A stretch of DNA of 5,112 nt from Rubrobacter sp. (GTDB lineage: Bacteria > Actinomycetota > Rubrobacteria > Rubrobacterales > Rubrobacteraceae): positions 1-5,112 of the forward strand of contig JACDGB010000172.1 of the NCBI GenBank assembly GCA_013815485.1. Direction: 5' to 3'. The translations under genes and the position numbers were made by a program. Under the pieces are notes generated by a model. It saw nothing but the letters and a program-made list of their open reading frames with translations. It was not told the DNA's origin and ran no database searches. Each line of letters starts with the position of its first letter. The first letter of the stretch is position 1. This document shows positions 1-5,112 of the stretch, in pieces.

Positions 1-144
1 GGCGCGGGTCCGAAAACTTTCGAGAAGACCGGAGTGCTGGTGCGCGAGGGCGAGGCTCTCGGGTATCCCGTTGGGTGGAGCCGGGTCACCATCGGCGGCC
101 CGGAGGAGAACGACCGGCTGCTCGCCTCGTTCTCTAGCGCGTGA
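1..144 (+). CDS. hisC: Histidinol-phosphate aminotransferase, C-terminal fragment (cut by left edge)
   Basis: Frame 1 is open from the first base to a TGA at 142-144 and encodes the last 47 residues of a protein that begins outside the window. The end reads VLVREGEALGYP followed by SRVTIGGPEENDRLL. This matches the C-terminus of HisC, a fold-type I PLP aminotransferase, where the Arg of the R-(V/I)-T-(I/V)-G motif (residue 28 of the fragment) contacts the substrate carboxylate and the PEEND segment follows a few residues later. HisC makes histidinol phosphate from imidazole-acetol phosphate and glutamate in cytoplasmic histidine biosynthesis. Related class I/II enzymes such as the cobalamin-pathway CobD share the fold, but the TIGxPEENDRLL tail is most typical of HisC. 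The PLP lysine lies outside the window, so activity cannot be judged. The gene converges on the stress-protein gene and overlaps its 3' end by 11 bases. Confidence 0.8.
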   Translation, partial: GAGPKTFEKTGVLVREGEALGYPVGWSRVTIGGPEENDRLLASFSSA

Positions 145-589
145 CGAGTACCGGGCAAGGTGCGTGGTGGAGGACTCGGTAGGCGACGCTGCCGAGGACT
201 ATGGCCTCCATCGCGCCCTTGCCCCGGCCACCTATGACTATGAGGTCGGCTTCGAGTTCGTCGGCGGCGCGTACGATCTGGTCCGCCGGGGTACCGGCGC
301 GGACCATGGTGTCCACGTTGGTGGTCATTTCCCGCAGTTCCTCCGCGACGCGGTCAACGGCCTTCCTGGCCGCCTGCTGGAACGAGTAGCCTGCCGGGTC
401 CACCTCCGCCTGATGCGCTGCATGGGCCTCCTCGCCGAAGTCACTGGCGAAAGGGACGGCGGCGAGAGGTCGGACCACGGCTATGATGCTGACCTTCTCT
501 AACGAGGCCGGGTCCAGGAGCGAGCGCAAGTGCCGAGCGGCCTTGAGTGACTGCTCCGAGCCATCGGTGGCGACGAGTACGTGGGTCAT
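134..589 (-). CDS. Universal stress protein (UspA family, ATP-binding type)
   Basis: This encodes 151 residues, the normal size of a single-domain Usp. The N-terminus, MTHVLVATDGSEQS, is the first beta strand and the Asp9 nucleotide-contact loop. Residues 120-134 form the ATP-binding signature G-x2-G-x9-G-S (Gly120, Gly123, Gly133, Ser134), followed by the usual HAPCPVLV ending. Family members with this signature bind ATP in the cytoplasm and help survival under starvation or other stress. The exact partner is unknown. I chose the ATG at 587-589 because the family alignment starts there and GGGGAGG (593-599) lies just upstream. An in-frame extension to 685 would run through permease codons and has no family similarity. 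The start overlaps the permease stop (ATGA, 586-589), which implies translational coupling. The TAG stop at 134-136 lies inside the end of the opposing aminotransferase gene. Confidence 0.93.
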   Translation of the reverse strand: MTHVLVATDGSEQSLKAARHLRSLLDPASLEKVSIIAVVRPLAAVPFASDFGEEAHAAHQAEVDPAGYSFQQAARKAVDRVAEELREMTTNVDTMVRAGTPADQIVRAADELEADLIVIGGRGKGAMEAIVLGSVAYRVLHHAPCPVLVTR

Positions 590-2012
590 GATCCTCCCCT
601 TCCGTCGCGGGACGAGTCCAGCCTGCGTTGGGCCAGGTTGTTGACGAAGTAGAGTCCGAGGCCAACCACTAGCATCACGAGGCACACCAGGATCACGCTC
701 GACCGGATCGTAACGTCGCCAGCAATAAGGCCCTGAAGGTCGGTCCCCAGGACGTACAGCAGCAGCGCGACGTTGACCACCACGCCGAGGACGAGGAGCG
801 CGGTCGGGGCGGTGTAGTGTTCGTGGTCCAGGTTATCGCGGCGCAGCACTAGGGCACAGAGACAGACCAGCGCGAAGACCGCGAGCAAGAAGGCGACGGT
901 AGCGTTGGCGAGGGTGTTCACGCCCGCCTCCCCGACGCCGACGATCATGATCAGGGCGATGATCGTGGTGAAGATTATGGCTACGAGCGGCGTGCGGCGC
1001 GACTGATGGGTGCGGGCGAAGATACGCGGCACTATGCCCTCCTTCGCCATCCCGTACATGATCCTGGAGTTCGTGATCAGGGACACCAGACAGGTGTTCG
1101 TGATCGCCACGCAAGCGATGATAGCGAAGAGCCAACCAGGAAACGGTATCGGTCCCGCTTGCACAACCGTCAGGAGCGCCACCTCCGAACCCGCGAGCTG
1201 TCCCGTGGGCACAATCATCGAGGCGACGAAGGCGATGACCAGGTAGATGAGCCCCGCTGTCGCCATGCCACCAAGCAACGCCCGCGGGTAGACACGGCTC
1301 GGGTTCTGAGTCTCCTCGGCGACATTGGCCGCGTTCTCGAAACCGGTCATGGCGAAGAACGCGAGCGCGGCACCGGTGAGCGCGAGTAGCGCCGGGTTGC
1401 CCTCGTTGAACTGGAAGGGCCGGCTAAGGTTAGCGTCGCCTCCGAAGAGTACGACGACCCCGATCAAGAGCACTAGCGCGAGGCCGGTTAGCTCGATGAT
1501 GCTCATAGCGAGGTTGGTTTTTACCGACTCGGAGATGCCGCGGAAGTTGACGTACGCCAGAACGACTACGAAGAGGAGCGCGGCCACGATCAGCGGCACG
1601 TTCACGACGCTCCGCGCAAGCTCCACGAAGTACCCGCTGAACGCCAGCGCCGAGCGCCCGTCGCGGCCAGGCTCGCGGCCACGGTGCAGAACGTGATCAA
1701 GAACGTCAGGAAGCGGTTCCCGAATGCCCGGCTCACGTACAGGGCCGCGCCCGCCGCATGCGGATATTTGGTGATGAGTTCGGCGTAGGCGAAGCCGGTG
1801 AGCATCGCGGCGCTCACCCCGACGACGAAAGAAGTCCAGAATGCGCCACCGACGCTGGCGGCCATCACCCCGATCAAGGCGTATATCCCCGACCCGAGCA
1901 CGTCTCCCAACACGTAAAAGAACAGCAGCGGCGCGGTGATCGCGCGCTCGAGCTCCTCTTGCTGACCAGCGGCGTTCGGGGTAATAGTCGGCTGCGCGCC
2001 CGGTGTCTCCAA
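586..2012 (-). pseudogene. APC-superfamily amino-acid permease, reading frame broken near 1662
   Basis: Two frames together encode one permease. Codons 1-117 run from a TTG at 2010-2012 to about 1662, and the rest runs from about 1662 to a TGA at 586-588. Adding one base near 1662 gives a continuous 475-residue protein, normal for the family. In the restored numbering the first part has GSGIYALIG (40-48), the unwound TM1 substrate motif of APC transporters, and FAYAELITKYPHAAGA (74-89), the TM3 signature. The second part has TGFENAANVAEETQNP (223-238), the TM6 motif and following acidic loop, and NSRIMYGMAKEGIVP (315-329). About 12 hydrophobic segments are visible, so it is an inner-membrane amino-acid or polyamine carrier with unknown substrate. 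Without repair, translation ends at 1602 after about 136 residues, of which about 19 are out of frame. No -1 slippery heptamer is seen, so a mutation or an assembly error is more likely than programmed frameshifting. It has its own promoter and is coupled to the downstream stress protein. Confidence 0.85.
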
Positions 2013-2019
2013 AATCCTG

Positions 2020-2028
2020 CCCCTCTCC
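2020..2028 (-). promoter_or_regulatory. Ribosome binding site for the permease TTG start
   Basis: The minus strand reads GGAGAGGGG seven bases before TTG (2010-2012), with a further GGGAGG just upstream. No ATG or GTG lies in frame between this site and the conserved part of the protein, and the next conserved segment begins about 25 codons in, so the TTG is the best start. The alternative in-frame ATT directly before it is a much rarer initiator. Confidence 0.6.
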
Positions 2029-2068
2029 TCCCACCAACGATATATGCCGCAAAGGCAACAGGATATGG

Positions 2069-2097
2069 ATTGTATTTACCTGTCGCACCCCGGTCAA
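2069..2097 (-). promoter_or_regulatory. Sigma-70-type promoter for the permease-stress protein operon
   Basis: On the minus strand TTGACC (2092-2097) is separated by exactly 17 bases from TACAAT (2069-2074). These are five-of-six matches to both consensus hexamers with the ideal spacer. The -35 overlaps the last codons and TGA stop of the peptidase gene. Predicted initiation is around 2061, which leaves a leader of about 50 bases before the TTG start. The local sequence is noticeably more A/T-rich than its surroundings. The permease and stress protein can therefore be transcribed separately from the peptidase, although read-through from the peptidase promoter is also possible because no terminator hairpin is visible in the gap. 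Confidence 0.6.
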
Positions 2098-3389
2098 ACC
2101 ACCTCCCTCGCCACGCCGCACCAGTCCGCCAGAAGAAACGCAACGGTCTTCGCCGCCGTCAGCAGATCCGTGACGCTTATGTGTTCGTCGGGGGCGTGGG
2201 CCACCCGCACGTCGCCCGCCCCGTACATCACACACGGCATCCCCCCAAAGCGGATAAAGAGGCGCATGTCCGCGCCATAAGGGACGCCTTCGACGGCGGG
2301 CTGCTCGCCGGTCGCCATTTCGTGGGCGCGCATTATCGCCTCGCGGATCGGGGCTCCCGATGGGACCTCCGCCGGGGCGAACTGGCCGCCGAACCATTGG
2401 ATCCCCGGCGGATGCTCGCGTAGCCAGGGATCCCGGGCCGCGACGGATGCGATGCGTTCGGCGACGAGTTCCCAGAAAGTTTCGACTTCCTCGCCAGGAA
2501 TGAGGCCGACCCGCACCTCCGCGACCAGCGACTCGGGCACCGTCGAGGCCCAGTTCCCCGCCCGCGCGACGCCGACGTTGATGGGAACCTTGTTAGATAT
2601 CCCGTCATAAAGCGGATGCGAGAGCGTTGCGTTACGTTCCCGCTCCAGCGTCCGCAACGCCTCGAATATGGGAATAAATTTCTCCAGCGCGGAGACGCCC
2701 TCATCACGGACGGCGGCGTGGGCGGAGCGTCCGGTGACGGTGAGGCGGAACACGAGAGAGCCTCCCTGGGCCGGGACGAGCCGCAGGCGGGTCGGCTCCG
2801 TGATGAGCGCCGCGTCCACCCGGTATCCGCGCAGCACGGTCGAGAGCGCGCCAAGACCGCCGCTCTCCTCCCCGACCGTCGCGGCCACCGTCACGTCGCC
2901 CCGAAGCCGGATGCCGAGGTCCGAGAGAGCATCGAGCGCAATGAGGTGGGTGACGAGGCCGCCCTTCATGTCGCACGAGCCGCGTCCGTAGAGGAGGTCG
3001 CCTTCGATCTCCCCCGAAAACGGCCCGCGAGTCCACGTCGCCGAATCTCCAGGCGCGACCGTGTCCATGTGAGCGTTCAGTAGGATTGAGCGTCCGTCCC
3101 CGATCCCGGTCCTCACCCCGGCGACGTTCGGGCGGTCTTCGAAAGTCTCTTGCTCGCCGACGTGGTCGAGGTAAGGGGAGATCTCCTCCCGCGTCGCCTC
3201 CCAGCGGTCAACATCCAGACCGCGCTCCCGGAACGCCGCCTCGACGATTTCCTGGACGGCGCCTTCCTCGCCCGTGACCGAAGGGACGCGCACCAGTTTT
3301 TGCAGCAACTTCACCGCGCTCTCGCGCCTGGCCTCGATGGCGTGGGAGATGGAACGCGCCGTTCCTGTTTCGAGATCCCCCAACTCCAT
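2094..3389 (-). CDS. M20-family metallopeptidase / N-acyl amino-acid deacylase (ArgE/DapE type)
   Basis: This 431-residue protein is intact and complete for a dizinc M20 hydrolase. The zinc and catalytic residues are all present: His107 and Asp109 in NAHMDTV, bridging Asp140 in YGRGSCDMKGG, general base Glu174 and ligand Glu175 in VGEESGG, Glu198 in ITEPT, and His398 in VAHAPDEH. His224 in GRSAHAA belongs to the lid/dimerisation domain (about residues 205-320). The family hydrolyses amide bonds of N-acyl amino acids or small peptides in the cytoplasm; members include acetylornithine deacetylase, succinyl-diaminopimelate desuccinylase and carboxypeptidase G2-like enzymes. Glu at 198, rather than Asp, is common in the ArgE/DapE branch but does not fix the substrate. 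There is no signal peptide. No other arginine or lysine pathway gene is adjacent, and the neighbours are amino-acid transporters, so a scavenging role is plausible. The start is ambiguous by two codons: ATG at 3387-3389 or TTG at 3381-3383. Confidence 0.92.
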   Translation of the reverse strand: MELGDLETGTARSISHAIEARRESAVKLLQKLVRVPSVTGEEGAVQEIVEAAFRERGLDVDRWEATREEISPYLDHVGEQETFEDRPNVAGVRTGIGDGRSILLNAHMDTVAPGDSATWTRGPFSGEIEGDLLYGRGSCDMKGGLVTHLIALDALSDLGIRLRGDVTVAATVGEESGGLGALSTVLRGYRVDAALITEPTRLRLVPAQGGSLVFRLTVTGRSAHAAVRDEGVSALEKFIPIFEALRTLERERNATLSHPLYDGISNKVPINVGVARAGNWASTVPESLVAEVRVGLIPGEEVETFWELVAERIASVAARDPWLREHPPGIQWFGGQFAPAEVPSGAPIREAIMRAHEMATGEQPAVEGVPYGADMRLFIRFGGMPCVMYGAGDVRVAHAPDEHISVTDLLTAAKTVAFLLADWCGVAREVV

Positions 3390-3397
3390 CCTCCTTC
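3390..3397 (-). promoter_or_regulatory. Ribosome binding site abutting the annotated peptidase ATG
   Basis: The minus strand reads GAAGGAGG directly followed by ATGGAGTTG. The near-perfect anti-Shine-Dalgarno match leaves no spacer before the ATG (3387-3389) but six bases before the TTG at 3381-3383, which is the usual distance. The true start may therefore be the TTG, shortening the protein by two residues to 429. Confidence 0.6.
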
Positions 3398-3413
3398 ACC
3401 CGTTTGCATCGCC

Positions 3414-3443
3414 AACGTAGCACGCGCTCCGACGCCCGGTCAA
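3414..3443 (-). promoter_or_regulatory. Candidate promoter for the peptidase gene
   Basis: On the minus strand TTGACC (3438-3443) stands 18 bases from TACGTT (3414-3419). The -35 is a five-of-six match. The -10 is weak but keeps the important second A and final T. Transcription would begin near 3407, giving a short leader of roughly 20 bases that contains the Shine-Dalgarno. The -35 and the following bases (TTGACCGGG) are identical to those of the permease promoter at 2069-2097. Confidence 0.4.
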
Positions 3444-3455
3444 CGAGCCTCGCCC

Positions 3456-3473
3456 TGCCGCCAGCGCCGCCAG
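3456..3473. repeat. Tandem 9-base repeat in the divergent intergenic region
   Basis: TGCCGCCAG at 3456-3464 is followed directly by CGCCGCCAG at 3465-3473, differing only in the first base. The pair ends two bases before the candidate -35 of the binding-protein gene and lies upstream of the candidate peptidase promoter. It could be a regulator-binding site, but short GC-rich repeats arise easily in this base composition. Confidence 0.4.
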
Positions 3474-3475
3474 AC

Positions 3476-3505
3476 TTGCAAGAACGGTGCGCTCTCTGCT
3501 ATAGA
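3476..3505 (+). promoter_or_regulatory. Candidate promoter for the amino-acid ABC importer
   Basis: TTGCAA (3476-3481) is followed after 18 bases by TATAGA (3500-3505), and the -10 carries an extended TG (3497-3498) one base upstream. Each hexamer matches four of six consensus bases, and the extended -10 may compensate. Initiation would fall near 3512, leaving a leader of about 50 bases before the TTG start at 3564. No hairpin or riboswitch-like structure is obvious in that leader. Confidence 0.45.
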
Positions 3506-3548
3506 CTTGTCCGTAACGAGCTTTGTGGAAGGAGCGGCGGTCATCACT

Positions 3549-3556
3549 GGGAAGGA
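3549..3556 (+). promoter_or_regulatory. Ribosome binding site selecting the TTG start of the binding protein
   Basis: GGGAAGGA ends seven bases before TTG at 3564-3566. Translation from this TTG puts Arg2, Lys5 and Arg9 in front of a hydrophobic stretch and a lipobox, as expected for a lipoprotein signal peptide. Starts further upstream in the same frame (for example GTG at 3525) would bury the signal peptide behind extra residues and have no comparable Shine-Dalgarno. Confidence 0.65.
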
Positions 3557-3563
3557 CGGAACG

Positions 3564-4379
3564 TTGAGGGATACGAAGAATAGTTTTAGGTTGGCGTTGA
3601 TCTTTGCGATGCTGGCATTGACCGCGGCGTTCGCGGCGGCATGTAGCGGCGGAGGCGGTTCAGATCAGGGCGGAGGAAACGGCGGCGAGGAGACGGAGCC
3701 GATCACGGTCGCCTCGGACATCGCCTATCCGCCGTTCGAGTTCAACCAGGATGGCGAGCCAACCGGCTTCGACATAGATTTGATGAACGCGGTCGCCGAG
3801 AGGGCTGGCCTCGAAGTCGAATACCAGAACGTCAACTTCAATGCACTCATCCAAGGCCTCGGCACCGGGCAGTTCGAAATGGCCATCTCGGCCACGACCA
3901 TAACCCCCGAGCGAGACGAGCAGTTCGACTTCTCGGAGCCGTATTTCAACGCGGATCAGTCGCTCATGGTACAGAGCAACTCCGACATCCAGAACACAGG
4001 CGACCTCGGAGAAGCAACGGTGGGCGTCCAGCTTGGCACGACCGGCGCAGACGAAGCCACGCAACTCGAAGAGGAGGGGGACGTAGCGGATGTCAGGACC
4101 TTCAACACCATAACGGATGCCTTCAACGCGCTGGAGAATGGGCAGGTGGACGCCATCATAAACGACTTCCCCGTCTCCGCCGACCGGGCATCCCAGAGCG
4201 GCGGCGCGCTCGACATCGTCCAGAATATCCCGACCGGCGAGCAGTATGGCATTGCCTTCCCCACAGACAGCGAGTTGATCCCGCGGGTCAACGAGGCGCT
4301 AGCCGAGGTCAAGGAAGACGGCACCTACGAGGAGATCTACGTGAAGTGGTTCGATGAGGAGCCGGAGAGGATTCCGTAG
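3564..4379 (+). CDS. ABC transporter polar amino-acid-binding lipoprotein (SBP family 3)
   Basis: Starting at TTG the protein has 271 residues, standard for family 3 solute-binding proteins. Residues 1-26 form a lipoprotein signal peptide ending in the lipobox AAAC. Cys27 is the predicted lipidated residue, followed by a Gly-rich tether (28-40), so the mature protein is anchored outside the cytoplasmic membrane. The family signature is at 68-81 (GFDIDLMNAVAERA). Ligand-pocket elements include YPPFEF (55-60), SATTITPER (109-117) with Arg117 expected to hold the alpha-carboxylate, the GTTGAD loop (158-163) and Asp201 in INDFP, expected to bind the alpha-amino group. The likely substrate is a polar amino acid such as glutamine, histidine or arginine. 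The sequence alone does not decide. The protein ends in the usual VKWF segment. The permease gene follows after 31 bases, indicating one operon. Confidence 0.93.
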   Translation: MRDTKNSFRLALIFAMLALTAAFAAACSGGGGSDQGGGNGGEETEPITVASDIAYPPFEFNQDGEPTGFDIDLMNAVAERAGLEVEYQNVNFNALIQGLGTGQFEMAISATTITPERDEQFDFSEPYFNADQSLMVQSNSDIQNTGDLGEATVGVQLGTTGADEATQLEEEGDVADVRTFNTITDAFNALENGQVDAIINDFPVSADRASQSGGALDIVQNIPTGEQYGIAFPTDSELIPRVNEALAEVKEDGTYEEIYVKWFDEEPERIP

Positions 4380-4410
4380 TTAGTCAGGACGGTAGCTAGG
4401 GAGGCGCGGG

Positions 4411-5112
4411 ATGCAGCTAGAGTGGCCTCCGTTCACCATCAATCCGGAGGACTTCAGTCCGGGAAAACTCGTGAGCACCTATCTGGACGTCGGGGTCGTG
4501 GCCTCGGAGTGGGATGTGATCCTGCAAGGTGTACTGGTGACGATCTCGCTGGCTTTGCTCGCCGAGGTCTTTGGCGGTCTGCTTGGCCTTTTTCTCGCGC
4601 TCCTGAAGATTTCCCGCTCCCCGGTACTGCGTCTTCCGGCGCAGTTATACATAGATGTCTTCCGGGGCACGCCGCTTCTGGTGCAGATCACGATCATCTA
4701 TTTCTCCGTGGCGCCGGTGGGCTTCCGATGGGAGAGCCTGTTCTTCGCCGGGCTCGCCGCGCTTTCGCTGAACAGCGCAGCCTACGTCGCGGAGATCTTT
4801 CGTTCCGGCATCCAGAGCATAGATAAAGGCCAGATGGAGGCGGGAAGAGCCTCCGGCCTCACCTACGCCCAGACGATGCGCCATATCATCGTGCCACAGG
4901 CGTTCCGGCGGACGATACCACCCCTGACCAACGAGTTCGTCATGCTGATCAAGGACACCTCGTTAGTGTCGGTGATCGGGCTCGTCGAACTCCTCAGGGC
5001 GGCCCAGGAGATTCAATCTCAGACGTTCAACTCCTCCGCGCTGACGGCGGCGGCCCTGATCTACCTGATGATCTGCCTGCCCTTGATCTACCTGACCAAC
5101 GCTCTCGAACGC
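4411..5112 (+). CDS. Amino-acid ABC transporter permease subunit (HisM/GlnP type), 3' end outside window
   Basis: The frame is open from ATG 4411 to the right edge, giving 234 residues without a stop. AGGGAGG (4398-4404) lies six bases before the ATG. Hydrophobic segments occur near residues 37-66, 85-103, 109-128, 182-198 and 210-230, consistent with a five-helix family permease. Residues 85-90 (RGTPLL) are a conserved mark of polar amino-acid permeases. The cytoplasmic EAA loop that docks on the ATPase is at 142-162, with Glu143, Gly149 and Pro162, followed by NEFVMLIKDTSLVSVIG. The protein forms the inner-membrane channel fed by the binding protein encoded just upstream. Only the C-terminal tail should be missing. 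No ATPase gene is in the window, and one would be expected to the right. The N-terminal tail of about 35 residues before the first helix is somewhat long but common in actinobacterial members. Confidence 0.93.
   Translation, partial: MQLEWPPFTINPEDFSPGKLVSTYLDVGVVASEWDVILQGVLVTISLALLAEVFGGLLGLFLALLKISRSPVLRLPAQLYIDVFRGTPLLVQITIIYFSVAPVGFRWESLFFAGLAALSLNSAAYVAEIFRSGIQSIDKGQMEAGRASGLTYAQTMRHIIVPQAFRRTIPPLTNEFVMLIKDTSLVSVIGLVELLRAAQEIQSQTFNSSALTAAALIYLMICLPLIYLTNALER

Noticed and set aside
590..685. 32-residue N-terminal extension of the universal stress protein
   Set aside because: It lies wholly within permease codons in another frame and precedes the conserved family start MTHVLVATDGS.
1655..1670. 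Programmed -1 ribosomal frameshift site in the permease
   Set aside because: No X-XXY-YYZ slippery sequence is present at the join and no convincing downstream structure was seen. A mutation or sequence error explains it more simply.
2013..2093. Intrinsic terminator after the peptidase gene
   Set aside because: No GC-rich hairpin followed by a T-run was found on the minus strand; the stretch is better explained as promoter plus leader.
1663..2397. N-terminal part of a long minus-strand open frame that continues into the permease C-terminal half (start at 2397)
   Set aside because: This part is an Arg/Gly-rich low-complexity translation that runs through the peptidase 3' end and the permease N-terminal half in the wrong frame. 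Only the part after about 1662 has family similarity.
1758..2423. 221-residue plus-strand open frame opposite the permease and peptidase
   Set aside because: The translation is His/Arg-rich without recognisable domain or ribosome binding site, as expected for the complement of GC-rich coding sequence.
3150..3563. Upstream extension of the binding-protein reading frame
   Set aside because: It overlaps the peptidase gene on the opposite strand and would bury a clear lipoprotein signal peptide. The TTG at 3564 has a good ribosome binding site.
4422..4826. 134-residue plus-strand open frame inside the ABC permease gene
   Set aside because: It is a frame-shifted shadow of the permease. The frame from ATG 4411 carries the EAA loop and membrane segments.

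Overview
The window is GC-rich, with long hydrophobic or acidic coding regions, wobble-position G/C preference and two probable TTG starts preceded by strong purine-rich Shine-Dalgarno sequences. It looks like a bacterial chromosome, most likely an actinobacterium. The Gly-rich lipoprotein start and overall style remind me of Rubrobacter, but that assignment is inference from style and not from a marker gene. No rRNA, tRNA, CRISPR array, insertion sequence or phage gene is visible.

Layout. Positions 1-144 (+) hold the last 47 codons of a histidinol-phosphate aminotransferase (hisC-like). It converges on a minus-strand universal stress protein (134-589), and the two genes overlap tail to tail by 11 bases. 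Upstream of the stress protein on the minus strand is an APC-superfamily amino-acid permease (586-2012). Its frame is broken near 1662 by an apparent one-base loss, and its stop overlaps the stress-protein start as ATGA. Upstream again, after an 82-base gap holding a good sigma-70-type promoter, is an intact M20-family metallopeptidase/deacylase (2094-3389).

A 174-base divergent intergenic region (3390-3563) separates the peptidase from a plus-strand ABC importer. That importer consists of a lipoprotein polar-amino-acid-binding protein (3564-4379) and an inner-membrane permease subunit (4411 to beyond the right edge). The ATPase subunit is not in the window and probably follows.

The common theme is amino-acid or small-peptide scavenging. 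The ABC system captures and imports a polar amino acid, the M20 enzyme hydrolyses an amide bond of an N-acyl amino acid or small peptide, and the APC permease exchanges or imports amino acids, with a stress protein made from the same message. The individual families are well supported, but the shared physiological role is inference. I see no clearly undescribed system. The items most worth a second look are the permease frameshift, the coupling of the permease to the stress protein, and the regulatory sequences upstream of the peptidase, the permease and the binding protein.
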